From Collybiopsis luxurians FD-317 M1 (lineage: Eukaryota > Basidiomycota > Agaricomycetes > Agaricales > Omphalotaceae): a DNA stretch of 64,000 bases. The notes under the pieces are model-generated. The model saw only the letters and a list, made by a program, of their open reading frames with translations, had not been told where the DNA came from and made no database searches. The DNA is taken from NCBI GenBank assembly GCA_000827265.1, contig KN834754.1, positions 512,831 through 576,830 on the forward strand. Direction: 5' to 3'. The position numbers were made by a program, and so were the translations under genes. Each line of letters begins with the position of its first letter. Position 1 is the first letter of the stretch. This document shows, one piece after another, positions 46,960-59,061 of the stretch.

Positions 46960-47842
46960 TAAATGCAGGTCGAATAGAAGAAAAATAGAAATAGAAAAAT
47001 CAATTTCCCCCATCAGTCACATGATCAAACCAACATGTATTTAAACTTTCCCAGTTTTCGTTTTTTTCTTCAATGCACTCAAGTCAAATTGCAGACCTTC
47101 GACTCTGTGAACCGGAAGGTTTGCGCCAAAGTAGTGCGTACAAGAACTCGGATGTCTTAGTGCTTGATACTTGTTTACTTGTATCACGTTCGTCTTTTAT
47201 GAGTCGAAGAACAGAGCCGGCAGTTCGTACACTTTTTCACACCTTCGCTAGATTTTTACTAGTCTCAATCTGGTATCCATGACCTCTCAGACATTCAATA
47301 TACTCTATGCTAATCTGTTGGTATGTGTCTCCGTTAGCTTGGTTTGACCGGTTCTGTGTTTGGTATTTGAGGAGTGCGGTAAATTTTTTTTTAGAAATTC
47401 TAGAAAGGAGAACGTTTTGAAGAGCCAAGGTATTTGGATTATACTTCTGCAGAAGTCTGACAGCCTTCCAAACTCTGCAATCTTAATATCAGAAATCTAG
47501 TCCCTGACGGCGAAATCCGCTGCTAGTACTATTCAGCGGTCACATTTTTTCCTCGAAAGCTGGAAAGCGGCAGTTCTCGAGGCCCGATCACAGATCATCG
47601 TCGCTGGGCAATAGATTCTTGTAAACTGTGAATCTGTTTCTAATGAAGCGACCGCAGCTATGTGTAACCACCCCTAAGGTACAATGCAAGCAGTGCTAAA
47701 AAAAGGTGTAAACTATTGCCTGATGAAAGGAAAAAATCCTTACTGTTTGCAATCCCATCTTCTGAAAATACTGGCTGGCAAGAAAATCTGCAAGAGCGAA
47801 TAGGTCGAGAAATGTTGCACAGCAAGTTGCGAAGCTGTTAAT
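46960..47842. other. Intergenic region downstream of the epoxide hydrolase
   Basis: These 883 bases contain no exon I can support. A minus-strand open frame at 47237-47428 and a possible alternative last exon of the F-box-like gene (ending at 47740) are the only coding-like traces. The composition is AT-rich with short homopolymers. Confidence 0.5.
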
Positions 47843-48607
47843 CTATACCTCCGGTTGGAATGCAGCATCGTAATAAAAACTACGGATGATTGGTGCGGGA
47901 TGGTGTGCCTCAAGCCATTCGGCCAAGTCACTCAGATGCTCGCCTCTTCTCAACTCGAGCACATGCCACTCAACATCTGAAGTAACGCGACCCAACTTCA
48001 TGGCACTTCGTCCATTGTGTGTCCAAGTCAATCGCTTTATCTCTATCCGTCGGAGCTGAGGAAAAGCGCAGACCAAATCCGCGAATTCGGAAAAGCGAAA
48101 GAAGTGAAGCGAGTGCAGCTCTAAACTGGCAAATGCTTGCAGGTATGTTACAAGGCAATGAGTAATTTCTTGTGGAATGTGCTCGAAGTCCGTGTTGGAT
48201 ATGCGCACACGACTGGCGTATGGCAACATGGCTAGGACCCGAGGCATCTTTCGGATGGCATGCTTGACGTCCGAAATGCCAGCGACATATATGCATCTTG
48301 TGAGATCAGTGAATGTGATTCGTTCAACGTAAGGGGAAATGGTGTTCGAGGGTGATAGCAGGGTATTGAGGAGGGCCAGCACTCGCTCCGTCCGAGGCTG
48401 GATAGATACCTCGGAAAACAGATGATAGCGTGCAGAAGGGAGTAGCGGACGACATAGGCTGCATGCGATCAGTGAGGGCTTGTCCGCGTGCAAAAAGTCG
48501 GCCACAATATCGAAAATCTCCGCCGGAAGCATGTACTCTTTGATAAAAGGTTGAGCAGGGCTATATGTGAAATTACTGACCATTCTTCGAATGATGAAGG
48601 AATACAT
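47843..48607 (-). CDS. F-box-like protein, possibly truncated
   Basis: The N-terminus YMLPAEIFDIVADFLH followed by LIACSLCRPLLPSARYHLF is the F-box-like start typical of the large Agaricomycete F-box families, which select substrates for SCF ubiquitin ligases. A leucine-rich body follows (PRVLAMLPYASRVRIS, LVCAFPQLRRIEIKRLTW). The first in-frame ATG is at 48607; internal Met residues near MLPAEIF are also possible starts. The frame stops at 47843 after about 250 residues, roughly half of the usual 400-500. A donor just before the stop could join a short exon ending at 47740 (IFLPASIFRRWDCKQ). Either the gene is short or its leucine-rich end has decayed. Confidence 0.6.
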   Translation of the reverse strand: MYSFIIRRMVSNFTYSPAQPFIKEYMLPAEIFDIVADFLHADKPSLIACSLCRPLLPSARYHLFSEVSIQPRTERVLALLNTLLSPSNTISPYVERITFTDLTRCIYVAGISDVKHAIRKMPRVLAMLPYASRVRISNTDFEHIPQEITHCLVTYLQAFASLELHSLHFFRFSEFADLVCAFPQLRRIEIKRLTWTHNGRSAMKLGRVTSDVEWHVLELRRGEHLSDLAEWLEAHHPAPIIRSFYYDAAFQPEV

Positions 48608-48688
48608 ACATGTCTTGACAGAATGCGCGGAGAATTTTTTTGGCTTCAACGAGGAGAAAAAGACACCTACATAACACCAGTAATCTTA

Positions 48689-49792
48689 TGCTAGAACGTG
48701 ATGGTGGCGCTACAGCGAATTACTTACAGATTACGACGACCCAAATACGGTTATTGATGCCTATCCTCTTCACCGTGGCCGGACCGCTCTTCAAGGTAAC
48801 GAGTTGGAGGGCCGCTAGAAGCAATTGCTACGCTATATATGTAGCCAGTCAAGATTCTCTGAATTGTTTAAGGAGACTAGATCTGTTTGGTTAATGTTAA
48901 CGCTGACGCGATGTGATCTGAACTTTCGGGTATACTTGCACTGACAGGAAAAGGTAAGCTGTTCAGTATCGACGGCATCTCGGTGGTATGTGTAGACAGT
49001 CGCTTTAAATACCCTCAATGGATGGCGGAGATGGAGTCCCGGTGCGACGAACTCAAGTGTGCTTTTAGAATAGGCTTCAGGCTCCTCGATCCCAATGCCG
49101 GTTTCCAATTCCTCACCATCCCACTGGCGGAAAGAAGTAACAAAGGAGCGCATCGACTTTGCACCTTTTCCAGTGTCACGATCATCCCATTTACTTCATA
49201 AGCGCCGCCTCCATGAAAGAGCAAGTCTAAGGCTGGTTCCGAGTCCGACCGATTAATAGAGAGAACATAGACAGGAAGAATCTTCCAGAATCTGAAGTCT
49301 GATAGAAAAAGAAGAGCCTGTAGGCACAATGTGACCCAAGGTCACGCAGTATTCTAATGTGTAAGAATTCCAGACGAATGTGATTTCGTGAGTTGCATCC
49401 CCAGCCTCAGAAGACTCCGGTTCGCTACGTCCTACATATTCCTTGGCCGAAGGAAAGTTAACGTCAAATTGCAGGGTATCTTATATTTGGCTAGAATCCG
49501 GATTTTGAGAGAGTCGGTGGTTATCATTTTCGAGTATCAGGCTGTTCCCAACATTAGAGCTATGGACTCACTACTCGAATTCGTAAAAAGCGGTCTCGCG
49601 GGCTCGTCGACTGGTTCATATTAGCAGAAAATCGCTTTCCCCGAAGTTCAACTTCTCCCACAGTTTTACCTGGTGCTACCGCCACCATCGTCAGCGGCGT
49701 TAGAAACAATTCACTTGGGTTCAAGAGAGGCCAGCACGAGCAATGTGGATTTCCGCGACGTTAAGTTTCTGCATGTCAGGCTTCTTCCTTAA
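48689..49792 (+). other. Coding-like fragments, perhaps an F-box/LRR-type gene or remnant
   Basis: Several plus-strand open segments look protein-coding but I cannot join them into one gene. They are about 48956-49201 (SIDGISVVCVDSRFKYPQWM), about 49376-49606 (IPSLRRLRFATSYIFLG, ending MDSLLEF) and 49649-49792 (FPEVQLLPQFYLVLPPPSSA, ending FLHVRLLP and a stop). The last two join in frame if a 42-base GT..AG segment (49607-49648) is an intron, which removes a single TAG. Leucine-rich wording resembles the C-terminal part of mushroom F-box proteins. Upstream joins fail in frame, so this may be a decayed gene next to the F-box-like gene. Confidence 0.35.
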
Positions 49793-49920
49793 GTACAAAG
49801 AGAGATTATCAGTATGGATTGAAGGTACAGGATAGAAGTAAACGAAAAAATTGTTAGATGATATGCTCAATACGTATACTTATGCTTACGTGCGCGCCTC
49901 GGAATCTCTCGCTGTCCAAC

Positions 49921-51445
49921 CTAGGACAAGACCTTGACATCTAATTCAGCAGGCATGGTCTGTCCAGCAATGCCCGCGAGACAATTATTTACTGCTAAAG
50001 TTGCCATGGCCAATCGGGTCTCGAATGAGGCACTTCCGATGTGAGGCAGGACATGACACCTTCAATACGAACGTCAAAAGACTTCGAAATAAGCACAGTG
50101 GCTGCGTACCTTGGCTCTTTTACCAGAGGATGATCTTTGCTTATATTGGGCTCCCCTTCCACGACATCCAAACCTGCCGCATAAATCCACCCCTCTTGCA
50201 GCGCTTTTGCCAAGGCTATGGAATCGACTACACTCCCACGTCCAGCATTAACCAATATACTGTGCTTCTTCATCTTACGTAGAAATTCTTCATTAACGAG
50301 GTGTCTCGTTGAAGAACCGCCTGGCGTCAAAATGAAAAGTATATCGGATTCTCGTGCTAATGTGTCGCGATCCACAGCGCGCAAGGACTTGAGTCCGGAT
50401 TCATATTGTTTAAGTAATGTCTCGTCGCGTATTCTGTCGCGTGCTTTCTTTGAGGATGGTGAAGAAGGATTGGATGCGTAAATGCAATCGGTCACTCCGA
50501 AGGGAATCAAGCGCGCCAGAGTGGCTTGTGAAATGCGACCGAATCCTAGGAATCCGACTGTACGGGAGGGAGATGGATGACCGAAGGTGCTGAGTTGAGG
50601 ACCACATAGAGCGAACGGGGCCCAGATGGTTCGAGGCCACTAGATAGGAAAAATGAGGGAACGAATTTACGAAAGATGTTCCCCATACCAATCCTTCTCG
50701 AACAATACCCATCGTTTCTTTTACATTTCTACCAGCCATTAGAGCAAGCATAATCGCGATATCTGCGACTGAGGTATTTCTCAGTGAATAGCAGGCACAG
50801 TGGCTACGATAAATCGCATTACCAGCATCAGTAAGTACGTCGGGTGTGTAACCCATTCGGATATTCCGTTTTGCTAGTTCCGCGACGTGGATGTGTTCTG
50901 CTCAACTTTAAGCGAGGAAAGAACAGCTACTATCAGTGAACATGATTACCGTATCCCACTGACATAGTCGATACGACCTTGAGACCGGGACCAGCTAAGG
51001 TGATCATTCGAGGATCAATATCAATGGTTGATTAAGACTCCCCGATAAGGATAAAATTACCAGCGTTCAGAAGTTCTGCGTCGATCTGGATTCGGGCCAC
51101 TGGTTATTCCCCTGATGTCAATGCTGAAGACTGAACTTACCAGCTCAGTCAAGACAATCACGATACCGGTGACACCCTTGATATTGTGAAGTAACCACTC
51201 TCGGTCACAAGCACCATCTTCCGTCCACAGAATAACCTGGAAGGAGAAAAGCATCGAGTGTACATAAGTAGTTTGCATGTGCATACCTCGATATCGTCCC
51301 TCTTGGTTAATAAAGGCATGATATCTGGCCCAAGATCCCTGCTGACCAGAACCTTGGGCTTCTGCATTCTAAGATGGGATGAGATTGAAGTTAGACGGGT
51401 CTGCACGTTGGACATAGTTGTAGATATTGACCCATCGGTTGCCAT
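49921..51445 (-). CDS. D-isomer specific 2-hydroxyacid dehydrogenase (glyoxylate/hydroxypyruvate reductase-like)
   Basis: An NAD(P)H-dependent reductase of 2-keto acids. The N-terminal part PKVLVSRDLGPDIMPLL and the block VVSTMSVGYEHIHVAELAKR are followed by VADIAIMLALMAGRN, the Rossmann loop GFLGFGRISQAT, the substrate-domain return FILTPGGSSTRHLVNEEFL, NAGRGSVVDSIAL, LDVVEGEPN (acid residue) and LPHIGSASFETR (catalytic His). The stop is at 49921-49923 after AELDVKVLS. The first ATG at 51445 gives an extra N-terminus of about 26 residues (MATDGSISTTMSNVQ) before MQKPKVLV; either Met may be used. About seven introns are present. A strong CGG/CCG dyad lies 50 bases upstream of the first ATG. 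Confidence 0.92.
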
Positions 51446-52189
51446 ATCGGAGAATAAGTACTGTGGTGGGTAGTTCGACTTGGCTGAGAAACCTGTTCAG
51501 CCAGCGGACCGGGAGCCGCTTGCTGAACGGACCGAAAATAACCGTATAGCTCCGGTAAAGGCAGATAATTTACTCAAGGCTTGTATTCAGCATCCCATGA
51601 GTTTAGTTCAAATAACCTCACTCAGACACAAGTATCCTGGCTTATTATAGCCAGCAGACGCTGGGAGACAAAACTTAAAAAGTGGGTCAAAGCCGAGGTC
51701 TCTCCTATTCGTGGGTGCTAGAATGATGACTCGTCTCCGCCTGCGGCACACTTCAGGGGGCAGCTCCTGTTGGTTTTTATCGAGCTGTCGGCTCAAGAGG
51801 GGAAGAGGGCCTTGGCAAATTTGGGCGCATACAAACCAATGTATATTGATACTTCTTGTACATCCCAGAGAAACTGGTAGCGACTCTCTCAAAAGAACAT
51901 TTTGTGACTCTGAATAGTCCATACTTACTCATCCTGAGGTGATGACCCTCCTTCAAAAGTCAACTTACCTATTTGCTTTTTGGATATCATGATGCAGCAA
52001 AAACCACTCGAGCTCAAGAGATATAGAGCAAGTGGTAGGATCCCTCCGAGAATTTGAATTTGGAGAAATTAATGGAGCGTCGATGCCGAAATATTCGGCT
52101 TAAAAATTCCCACAGTCAGTATATTTGGCTGGAACTGGAATTAAAATTTTCAACTTGAACTCACTCATCCTCATGTCTCTTCGGAGGCA
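51446..52189. other. Divergent intergenic region
   Basis: These 744 bases separate the starts of the hydroxyacid dehydrogenase and the membrane protein gene. There is no supported exon; the minus-strand open frame at 51608-51922 has no recognisable content. The region contains the dyad at 51495-51528. Confidence 0.6.
51495..51528. promoter_or_regulatory. 34-base CGG/CCG dyad upstream of the hydroxyacid dehydrogenase
   Basis: Left arm GTTCAGCCAGCGG (51495-51507) and right arm CCGCTTGCTGAAC (51516-51528) are reverse complements with one mismatch, around ACCGGGAG. CGG and CCG half-sites at the inner ends resemble inverted binding sites of Zn2Cys6 proteins. It lies 50 bases upstream of the 51445 start codon. 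Confidence 0.6.
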
Positions 52190-53277
52190 ATGACCATATC
52201 TGCTGCGCCGGCTCTACTCATTGGATTAAGCGCACGCATTCTCATGGACTTTTTATCTCGTTCCGACGAACAGACCATCCGCGACTTTCTCATAGCAGGC
52301 CTTTGGCAAGGCGTGCTATGGTGTACCCTCAAGAACCACGATCTTTCTTTTCTCGTCATTCTTGGAATCCTAGTCAAATTATTTCTTGACTATACTTTCA
52401 TGTCTGATACCCTCAAGCTAGCTACAACTCTTGTAGGTATAGCACTTGGGGCAATCGGCACCGACTTTTTGTCAAGTGTCATCGACAGCCCAAAGTCGGA
52501 CAAGGACAAGCGCAAAAAGAGCCATTCGACAAAAGATACTCATTCGCAGGCTCGAACTCGGTCCAGCCGACATGTAGAAAAACAACCTTCCAGTAGCTCC
52601 AAGCGTTCTCGTCGAACAGTTTCCGACATCACTTCCGTGGACTCTGAATCAGAGCTGATTGGTTCCCGAGCGTCCATGTCTCCCCTCGACCGTGAGGTGG
52701 CTGCTTTGCGCGCTCGAGCCTCATTGGCGGACAGTGAACGGCGACGATTCAAGGAAGAAAGAAAGTGGGCCAAAGCAGAAGGCAATACCGCTCTCGCTGC
52801 TCAGCTGCGCTGGCAAGTGAAACGGTATTCAGCTCTCATGAAGAGCTTTCACCGGGAAGCAGACACGAAATTGCTTGAAGGTGCAGGTGCGTACTGTCAA
52901 TTAAAAGCCGTGTGCTAGTGATCAACTCAAACTCCTACAGGTAACTCTCGATCTCGCCTCCAAACGATAGATGAACATCAACCTATCGCTTCTACCTCTC
53001 AAGACCGCTCGGAACGTCGTCAACGTCGTGAAAGCGCGCAAAAATCCGATCATCCTGTTGTGCACGTCGACATTGAACCTTCCCAAGTCAAGTCTGCTAT
53101 CCGTGTTAACGTACGATAGCAATTTTGCTTCACTGAGTGATACGGTTCGCATCCGATCATTTTTCTTCTCTTTCGTACCGTTGATATCTTCCTCAGATCT
53201 GTTATGCCGATAAAGGGATCTCTAATTCATGGCCGGTTGAAGGAGAGAATGTCTCGCGTATGCGAATGAACCTTTGA
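52190..53277 (+). CDS. Membrane protein with basic linker and DUF1771-like helix
   Basis: The first about 100 residues form four hydrophobic segments (APALLIGLSARILMDFL, FLIAGLWQGVLWCTL, LSFLVILGILVKLFLDY, LKLATTLVGIALGAIGT). A basic, Ser-rich linker follows (about residues 103-150), then a charged helix REVAALRARASLADSERRRF and AAQLRWQVKRYSALMKSFHR, whose wording resembles the DUF1771 helix found before Smr domains. No Smr nuclease motif follows. Two introns (about 52889-52940 and 53113-53198) lead to a short last exon ending SRMRMNL at 53277. I do not recognise a named family. It converges with CHD1. Confidence 0.7.
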
Positions 53278-53582
53278 CGACTAGGGATACCTTTTCGATT
53301 TTTGTATTGTACAGTAGATGAATGGACGGCATTTACTCACATCTGGAGCTTGTTGTATCTTTATCTTTACATTTCTGCAACTTGTAATACGTATCTACTC
53401 CTAGACTGGGACTTTCCTGGTACATGAATGACACTTTATTCATCGGAGCTAATATCTACAAAACAATGATACACATACTTGTTTGAAAACAGAGAAAGAA
53501 AGACGAAATAGTACCTTGAAAAATAAAGAAACAGAGAAAATACAGCTGGATCGGCGGCGTGATTAAAACATTCGGGTATTTA
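53278..53582. other. Intergenic region, convergent 3' ends
   Basis: These 305 bases between the membrane protein and CHD1 stop codons are AT-rich. I see no gene or repeat in them. Confidence 0.6.
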
Positions 53583-56500
53583 CTATCGATACGATTTTCC
53601 GTTAGTCCTTGAGGAAGAGCTGGATCCATTCGCCTTCACACCAGCAATAGCTCGTGGTTTCTGTAATGCCCTGGGATCGGAACCAGCCCTAGGCGCGGCT
53701 TCCTTCATCACCATCTTGGCGTGGATTTCTTCTAGTTTTGAAGCTTTAACTTTCTTTGGCCAGAATAGTGTCACGAATCTGAAAGAAAAATGAACATTAT
53801 AGCGCAATGTGAACGAACGGCAATCACTCACGTCCACAGATGTCGCCGCCATCGTTCGCGGTCTTCCCCTGCCTGTTGTTTTGCATTCAGTACAAGCTCA
53901 ATACGTCCACCAATAGCAGCGAGGGAGTCCTTGAGAATTGCTACTTTCTCATCCTTGGGCATGTCTTCACCCGAGAGTTTCAGCTGTTTCTGAAAAAGCC
54001 GATTCAATAGCTGAACGTGGAACAGAACAAGCAGTCACTTACCAGTTGCTTCTTCACGGGTCGAAGTTCTTCCTTTGTCGCGGCCTCATCCATGGAAGGA
54101 CTGCGCGGGATCATTAGGCATGATCAGACAAGAGGAGGTATGGATTACTTACCATTCGTCAGAAGATTCCGAATCAGTGAAAGTCGGTGTTGGCCGGCGC
54201 TTTTTCTTACGGGCGCTCGGATCATCCACGGACGCAACCGCCTCGCTTTCCGCACGACGTTTGAGATGGTTGATATGGGATGATGAGGAAGCAACAGGAG
54301 CCGGCGGGGGTGAAATAGAGACCTTACTGTTGCGACGAAGAGAGTTTTCGTACGAGCGTAACCTTTCGTGTTGCTCACGAAGAAGACTGAGGAGGTAGTC
54401 ACCTCGTCTGACCAGGTGAATAGCATTAGGAATAGGGCGAGAGGCGGAATCTTCTCCCTTTTTTCCTTCCTCCAAAAAGAACTTTCCATCAAGGTTGAGT
54501 TTGGGATCTTTGGCCATCGCTTCCCAATTTCCGAAACCGTAGATGTAAGCACCGACAAGCAGCATCGAGTCATCCTGTGGTCCCCATCGTCCAGACCAGT
54601 TCAACGTTGGCCGAATGTTATCTACGGGAATCGCCCACTTGTAGGGATCGTCGACGTTAACGAGGGTTTCGAACAATATTCGGAGGTCTTTATGACGCGA
54701 AATGACTGTTTCAGCATTGATGTTCCCTACGCCACGGCAAGTGACAAGAACAGCTTTGGCTTTTTGCGCATTAGTCAAAGTTTCTCCAGAGGCCATCTTC
54801 AATCGCTTCTGTTCCTCGTTGTCCTTAACAGCTTGTTCGCAAATTTGAATGATTTCATCGGAAACATCGAGGATCATGCCCTTGTTCTTGTCCTGCAATT
54901 TCGACTCGGTGACCTATGTTATATATTGGGTTAGGATAAAACTCAACTCGAGTGAAGATGGTACATACAACGATATCGTATCTCAGCCGTATATCCCCCC
55001 ATCGCTGAAGACTGCGTATCAACACGCGAACATCACGTTCCTTCAACTCCATTGCTTTCTGGCTGGCTGTTTTCCTCATAGGGCCTGGTGCCTTTGGCTT
55101 CTTTGGTGCTGCGGCTGCTGGTGGATGATCGACATCCATTCCCTCGTACGATACCTGCGCATGGGTACGCTTGCGATCCCTCGACTCCTCAGCGGCTAGC
55201 TCCTCGGCTTTCCGTTGGTCCTCTTCTTTCTCAAACTTCTGGCGTTCTTCCAAGGGAATGATATCCTCCCAGTTCATGTCGTTCTTGACATCGCTGACGG
55301 CTGCAAACTGGGCGAGGAAACCTTCTCCTCCTAGAGATGTACCACCATCGCCACCAGCAGCAATTGTCTCATGGTCTTCTGCGTGAGCAAGGATGGCATC
55401 GAGGTCCATTTCGTCGAGTTTTTGGTTTTGCTGTGAATCGTCCTTGTCGAACCTGGTGGCCATTTAACTCAGCAATATTGCGGAGACAGACATCTCCACT
55501 TACATTTTCTGAGCACCATACTTTAATACCGCGGTCAGTTCATCTTTGCTGAGATTTTCAGCTTTTGCGGGATCTTTAGCTTTAGAGCTTAAATGGGCTT
55601 GCGAAGTATCCATTTGGTTAATGACTGGGATAAGGAGCGCGTAGATATCATAAACGATCAACCACGATTCGAGAGAAACTTACTGGCATATTCAAGCACC
55701 ATCTTCTTCTTCGCACGCTCGAGCACATCCTCCTCCATGGTATCCTTGCTCAGGAAACGATATACACTGACATGCGACTTTTGGCCAATCCGGTGAGCGC
55801 GAGCCATCGCCTGCAAGTCATTCTGTGGATTCCAATCGCTCTGTAACAAATGATTGAGACGTTGGCATAGACATAAAGCGATGGCAAGAAAACTCACATC
55901 AAAAATGATCACTGTATCGGCCGTTTCCAGATTGATACCCAGGCCTCCCGCTCTTGTCGACAATAGGAAAGCAAAGTCCGGCGAGTTCGGTGCGTTGAAG
56001 TGCTGGATGGACTTCTTACGAGCATCTGATGCAACCATACCATCCAGACGTTGATGTAGATAGCCCCGCAATGTCATGTAGTCGCTGAGAATATCCAACA
56101 TACGGACCATCTGACTGAAAATGAGCACCCGATGGCCGCCTTCCTTCAGACGAACAAGGAGCTTGTCAAGAAGCACCATCTTGCCGCTGTTCATTACAAG
56201 ACCCTTGAGAATTTCATCGTTGTTGTCCACGGTAGGCTCCGCGCCATCAAAGAGGTAAGGATGGTTCGCAGCCTTTTTCAATTCCATAGCTGTAGAAAAG
56301 GTTGTCAGGTGGTTGAAATGAGCCAGTAACCTTCAGAAGTACCAATATTAAGTAGACTGATATTGTTGTTGCCGTTCGCACTCTTGACTAACCCTTGGAA
56401 GTTCTGCCAACGTGTGAGCATCTCGTGGTGGAAAAACTTTTCAAAGTTTTTACCTTGGTCAAGATATTCTTGTAGAAATGCGTCTGAAGAGCACTCATTT

Positions 56501-58744
56501 CCACACGAAGGATACGTTCGCTTTTGGTAGGGAGTGACTTGAGAACATCCCGTTTCAGCCGCCGCAGCATTAAAGATTCGAGTTGTTTGTGAAGTTGTCG
56601 AATTTTCTCCTCGTGGTCAATGTCGTTGAGATCAAACTCATTCGTTAATGCGACTTGGTAACCAATGTCAGCGAGCCACCTTTGCGAGACAACGTTGGTG
56701 CTTACATTTCTCGGGCATCAAAAAGTGCATCAACGACAGCAGCTCTGGGAATAAGCATGAGCGAGGGTTTATGAGCGATGAGGAGGTACACACCTTTGAC
56801 ATTATTCTGAAGCGGAGTACCCGTGATGAGTAATTTGGAAGCCGCGTTGAACGATCGCAGAGCTTCGTACAATTGACTCTCGGAGTTTTTCAGACGATGA
56901 GCCTGCACGCAGTCATAAGCTTCTGAGCATCTCCAAAGGTAAACAGCATACCTCGTCTACGGCAAGAAATTGCCATTTGATATCTCCCAGTTCTTTTGCA
57001 TCGCGCAGAACCAGCTCGTACGTGGTCAGTAGCACGTTCATCTTGAGCTTTTTATTGGAAGGACCAAACTCATAAGTGCGAATTACTTCTCGTGCGGCGG
57101 CTGTCCCGATGTAGGTGATGACATTGATATCGGGTGCCCAGATCCCAAATTGCGCTTGCCAGGCAGTGATTGTGGATAAGGGTACGATAACCAAGAATGG
57201 CCCGTACTGGTACATCTCGTGAAACAGGAACGATATAAAGGAGATTGACTGAACAGTCTACAGGGAGGAAGTGATCAGCTAGGGAGATGCTAAAAGAAAA
57301 TTGGTCTCGACCTTTCCAAGACCCATCTCGTCTGCTAAAATACCATTTTCTCCCTTACACCACAAATACGCAAGCCAGTTAACGCCAGTAAGCTGGAAAT
57401 CCTTCAACTTGCAGCCGGTGCGCTCGATATAATCTGGATCCTCTGTGATCTTGTGAAATGCAGGTCGCGAATTCTTTGCATACACAGGACTCTTGTAAGG
57501 AAATCGACCCTCGGCTTCGCGAGTCCTATAGGCTTCAATTTCATCTTTAGCGATAGGGTTTACATCCTTTTGAGTTTCCCAGGTACAGTGCTCATAGTTG
57601 AGTCCAGTCCATTTGCAAAAGTAGTCGACGGTGGGGTTGCCATCTTGGTCCTCTGCTTCGCGATGTGCGACAATACGCTCGACGGTCTTGAACGTCTCCA
57701 AATCTTCCTTTTCGCGCTCCTTGTCGAGCAGAAGAGCTTCCTTGTCTTCTTGTGACAGATTAGGAGCGTTCACTCTCGACTGCCAAAGTTTGTAGGCTTT
57801 GATATAATTGTCGACTCGCTTCAAGCCCTTGAACCGTTTCAAGAACTCGTACGTTTCATCGGTGTTGTGGAGATGGGAAAAGTTTTTCCATTTGATATGG
57901 AAACGCTTTATGAACCGTCAGACGATGAAATGTTAGCCAGGTATGTGACGTACGATATTGTCAAACCAAACATCTTCAGAGTCACTTTCGCGACCTTCGT
58001 CGCGGCTATGACTGAGTACTGCCTCGATCTCATCCTCCTCCTGATACTGCTGTGCAGGCCCAGCATAATAGCCAGGATCGGCTTCTTCCTCTTCGTCGAA
58101 CTTTTCAAAGTCCTGGACGTCATCAAAGTAGTTGGGGATCTTGCCGCCTCTACTTGAGACCCTGACTTCATCCGACTGAGGACGAGCTCGTTTCTTCTTC
58201 TTTGAGCGATAGCCATAATCTGAATCAGAGTCAGAATCTGTAGGCTGGCGGACCGGGGCTGAAGGAAGATGGTTTTTGAGTATAGATCTCGAATCATGAG
58301 AAAGATGGATAGAGATACCTCGACGCACGGCAGAGGAAGATGATGGCTTTTTCTTCTTGGGCGCCGACTTTTTTCTTTCAGCATATGTACCATCCTCGTC
58401 GTCAGAGTCTTCGTCGGCCTGGTCCTCATAACCCTTTGAGATACCCGTTAGTTCAAGATTTTTTTTAAAAAAAACAGACGACGGAAGGGTACCGAGTCTT
58501 CTGCCTCCTGCTGGAATAAGTAAAGGTGAGCTGGTCGTCGAAGACGATGAGTAAAGGGATGAAGACATACGGAATATCTGGGAGAATAAGTAGAAGGCTG
58601 GCCAGCTACGGGGGCCTCGTCATCGACGGAACCTTCAGCGTCGAGGCCGTTGTCAGCGGATTGAGGAGAGAAAGGGTCGTCGACGTTCATATTGTCGTCG
58701 TCGGCGTCGGAAGCGTAGTTAATGTTGAGAGCGCTGGAAGCCAT
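53583..58744 (-). CDS. chd1: CHD1 chromodomain helicase (chromatin remodeller)
   Basis: CHD1 is an ATP-dependent remodeller that spaces nucleosomes over transcribed genes. The start [18 protein letters not shown] is at 58744. An acidic N-terminal tail is followed by tandem chromodomains ([38 protein letters not shown]). The SNF2 ATPase follows, with the Walker A box [11 protein letters not shown] near 57330, VDE|AHRLKN spanning an intron near 56930, and TGTPLQNN. The helicase C-lobe shows [20 protein letters not shown] and [19 protein letters not shown] region ([20 protein letters not shown]) and the C-terminal CHCT helical domain ([32 protein letters not shown]) complete the family order. 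The stop is at 53583. More than a dozen introns of about 50 bases are present. It is divergent from TFB4. Confidence 0.95.
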
Positions 58745-59061
58745 GTTGGCGGGGGAAAGGCAAACGGTGACCAAACAATGACAGGCCCGTTGTCTGATGA
58801 CAATGCCAATGTGTGAGGATGATTTGACGCTGCCGGCGACCGGGAGCAAGGCCCGGCTTGGCCACGAACACTGACTCTAGTAACGACCAGCAATATTCCA
58901 CGGCGTGCCCGGGTCTTTTTTTTTTTTGAGTTGAACAATTCATTCTTGTGGTCACTCTTTTATTTTCATAGATCTCTACTAGTTGCGACAGGGTCCATCG
59001 CACCATCATTTTGCTTTTGTGACTTAGTCACACTCACCCACCGTTGTCCGCCGTGGCATCA
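58745..59061. promoter_or_regulatory. Divergent promoter of CHD1 and TFB4
   Basis: These 317 bases lie between two start codons. A T-run at about 58917-58926 and TTATTTTC near 58960 are the only AT-rich elements that could serve as core promoters; no clear TATA box or factor site stands out. Confidence 0.5.

Noticed and set aside
47517..47539. CCGCTG...CAGCGG inverted repeat
   Set aside because: Six-base arms with an 11-base spacer are expected by chance in a window of this length, and no gene start is near.
51608..51922. Minus-strand open frame in the divergent intergenic region
   Set aside because: No domain wording, no conserved-looking blocks and no linked exons; probably chance.
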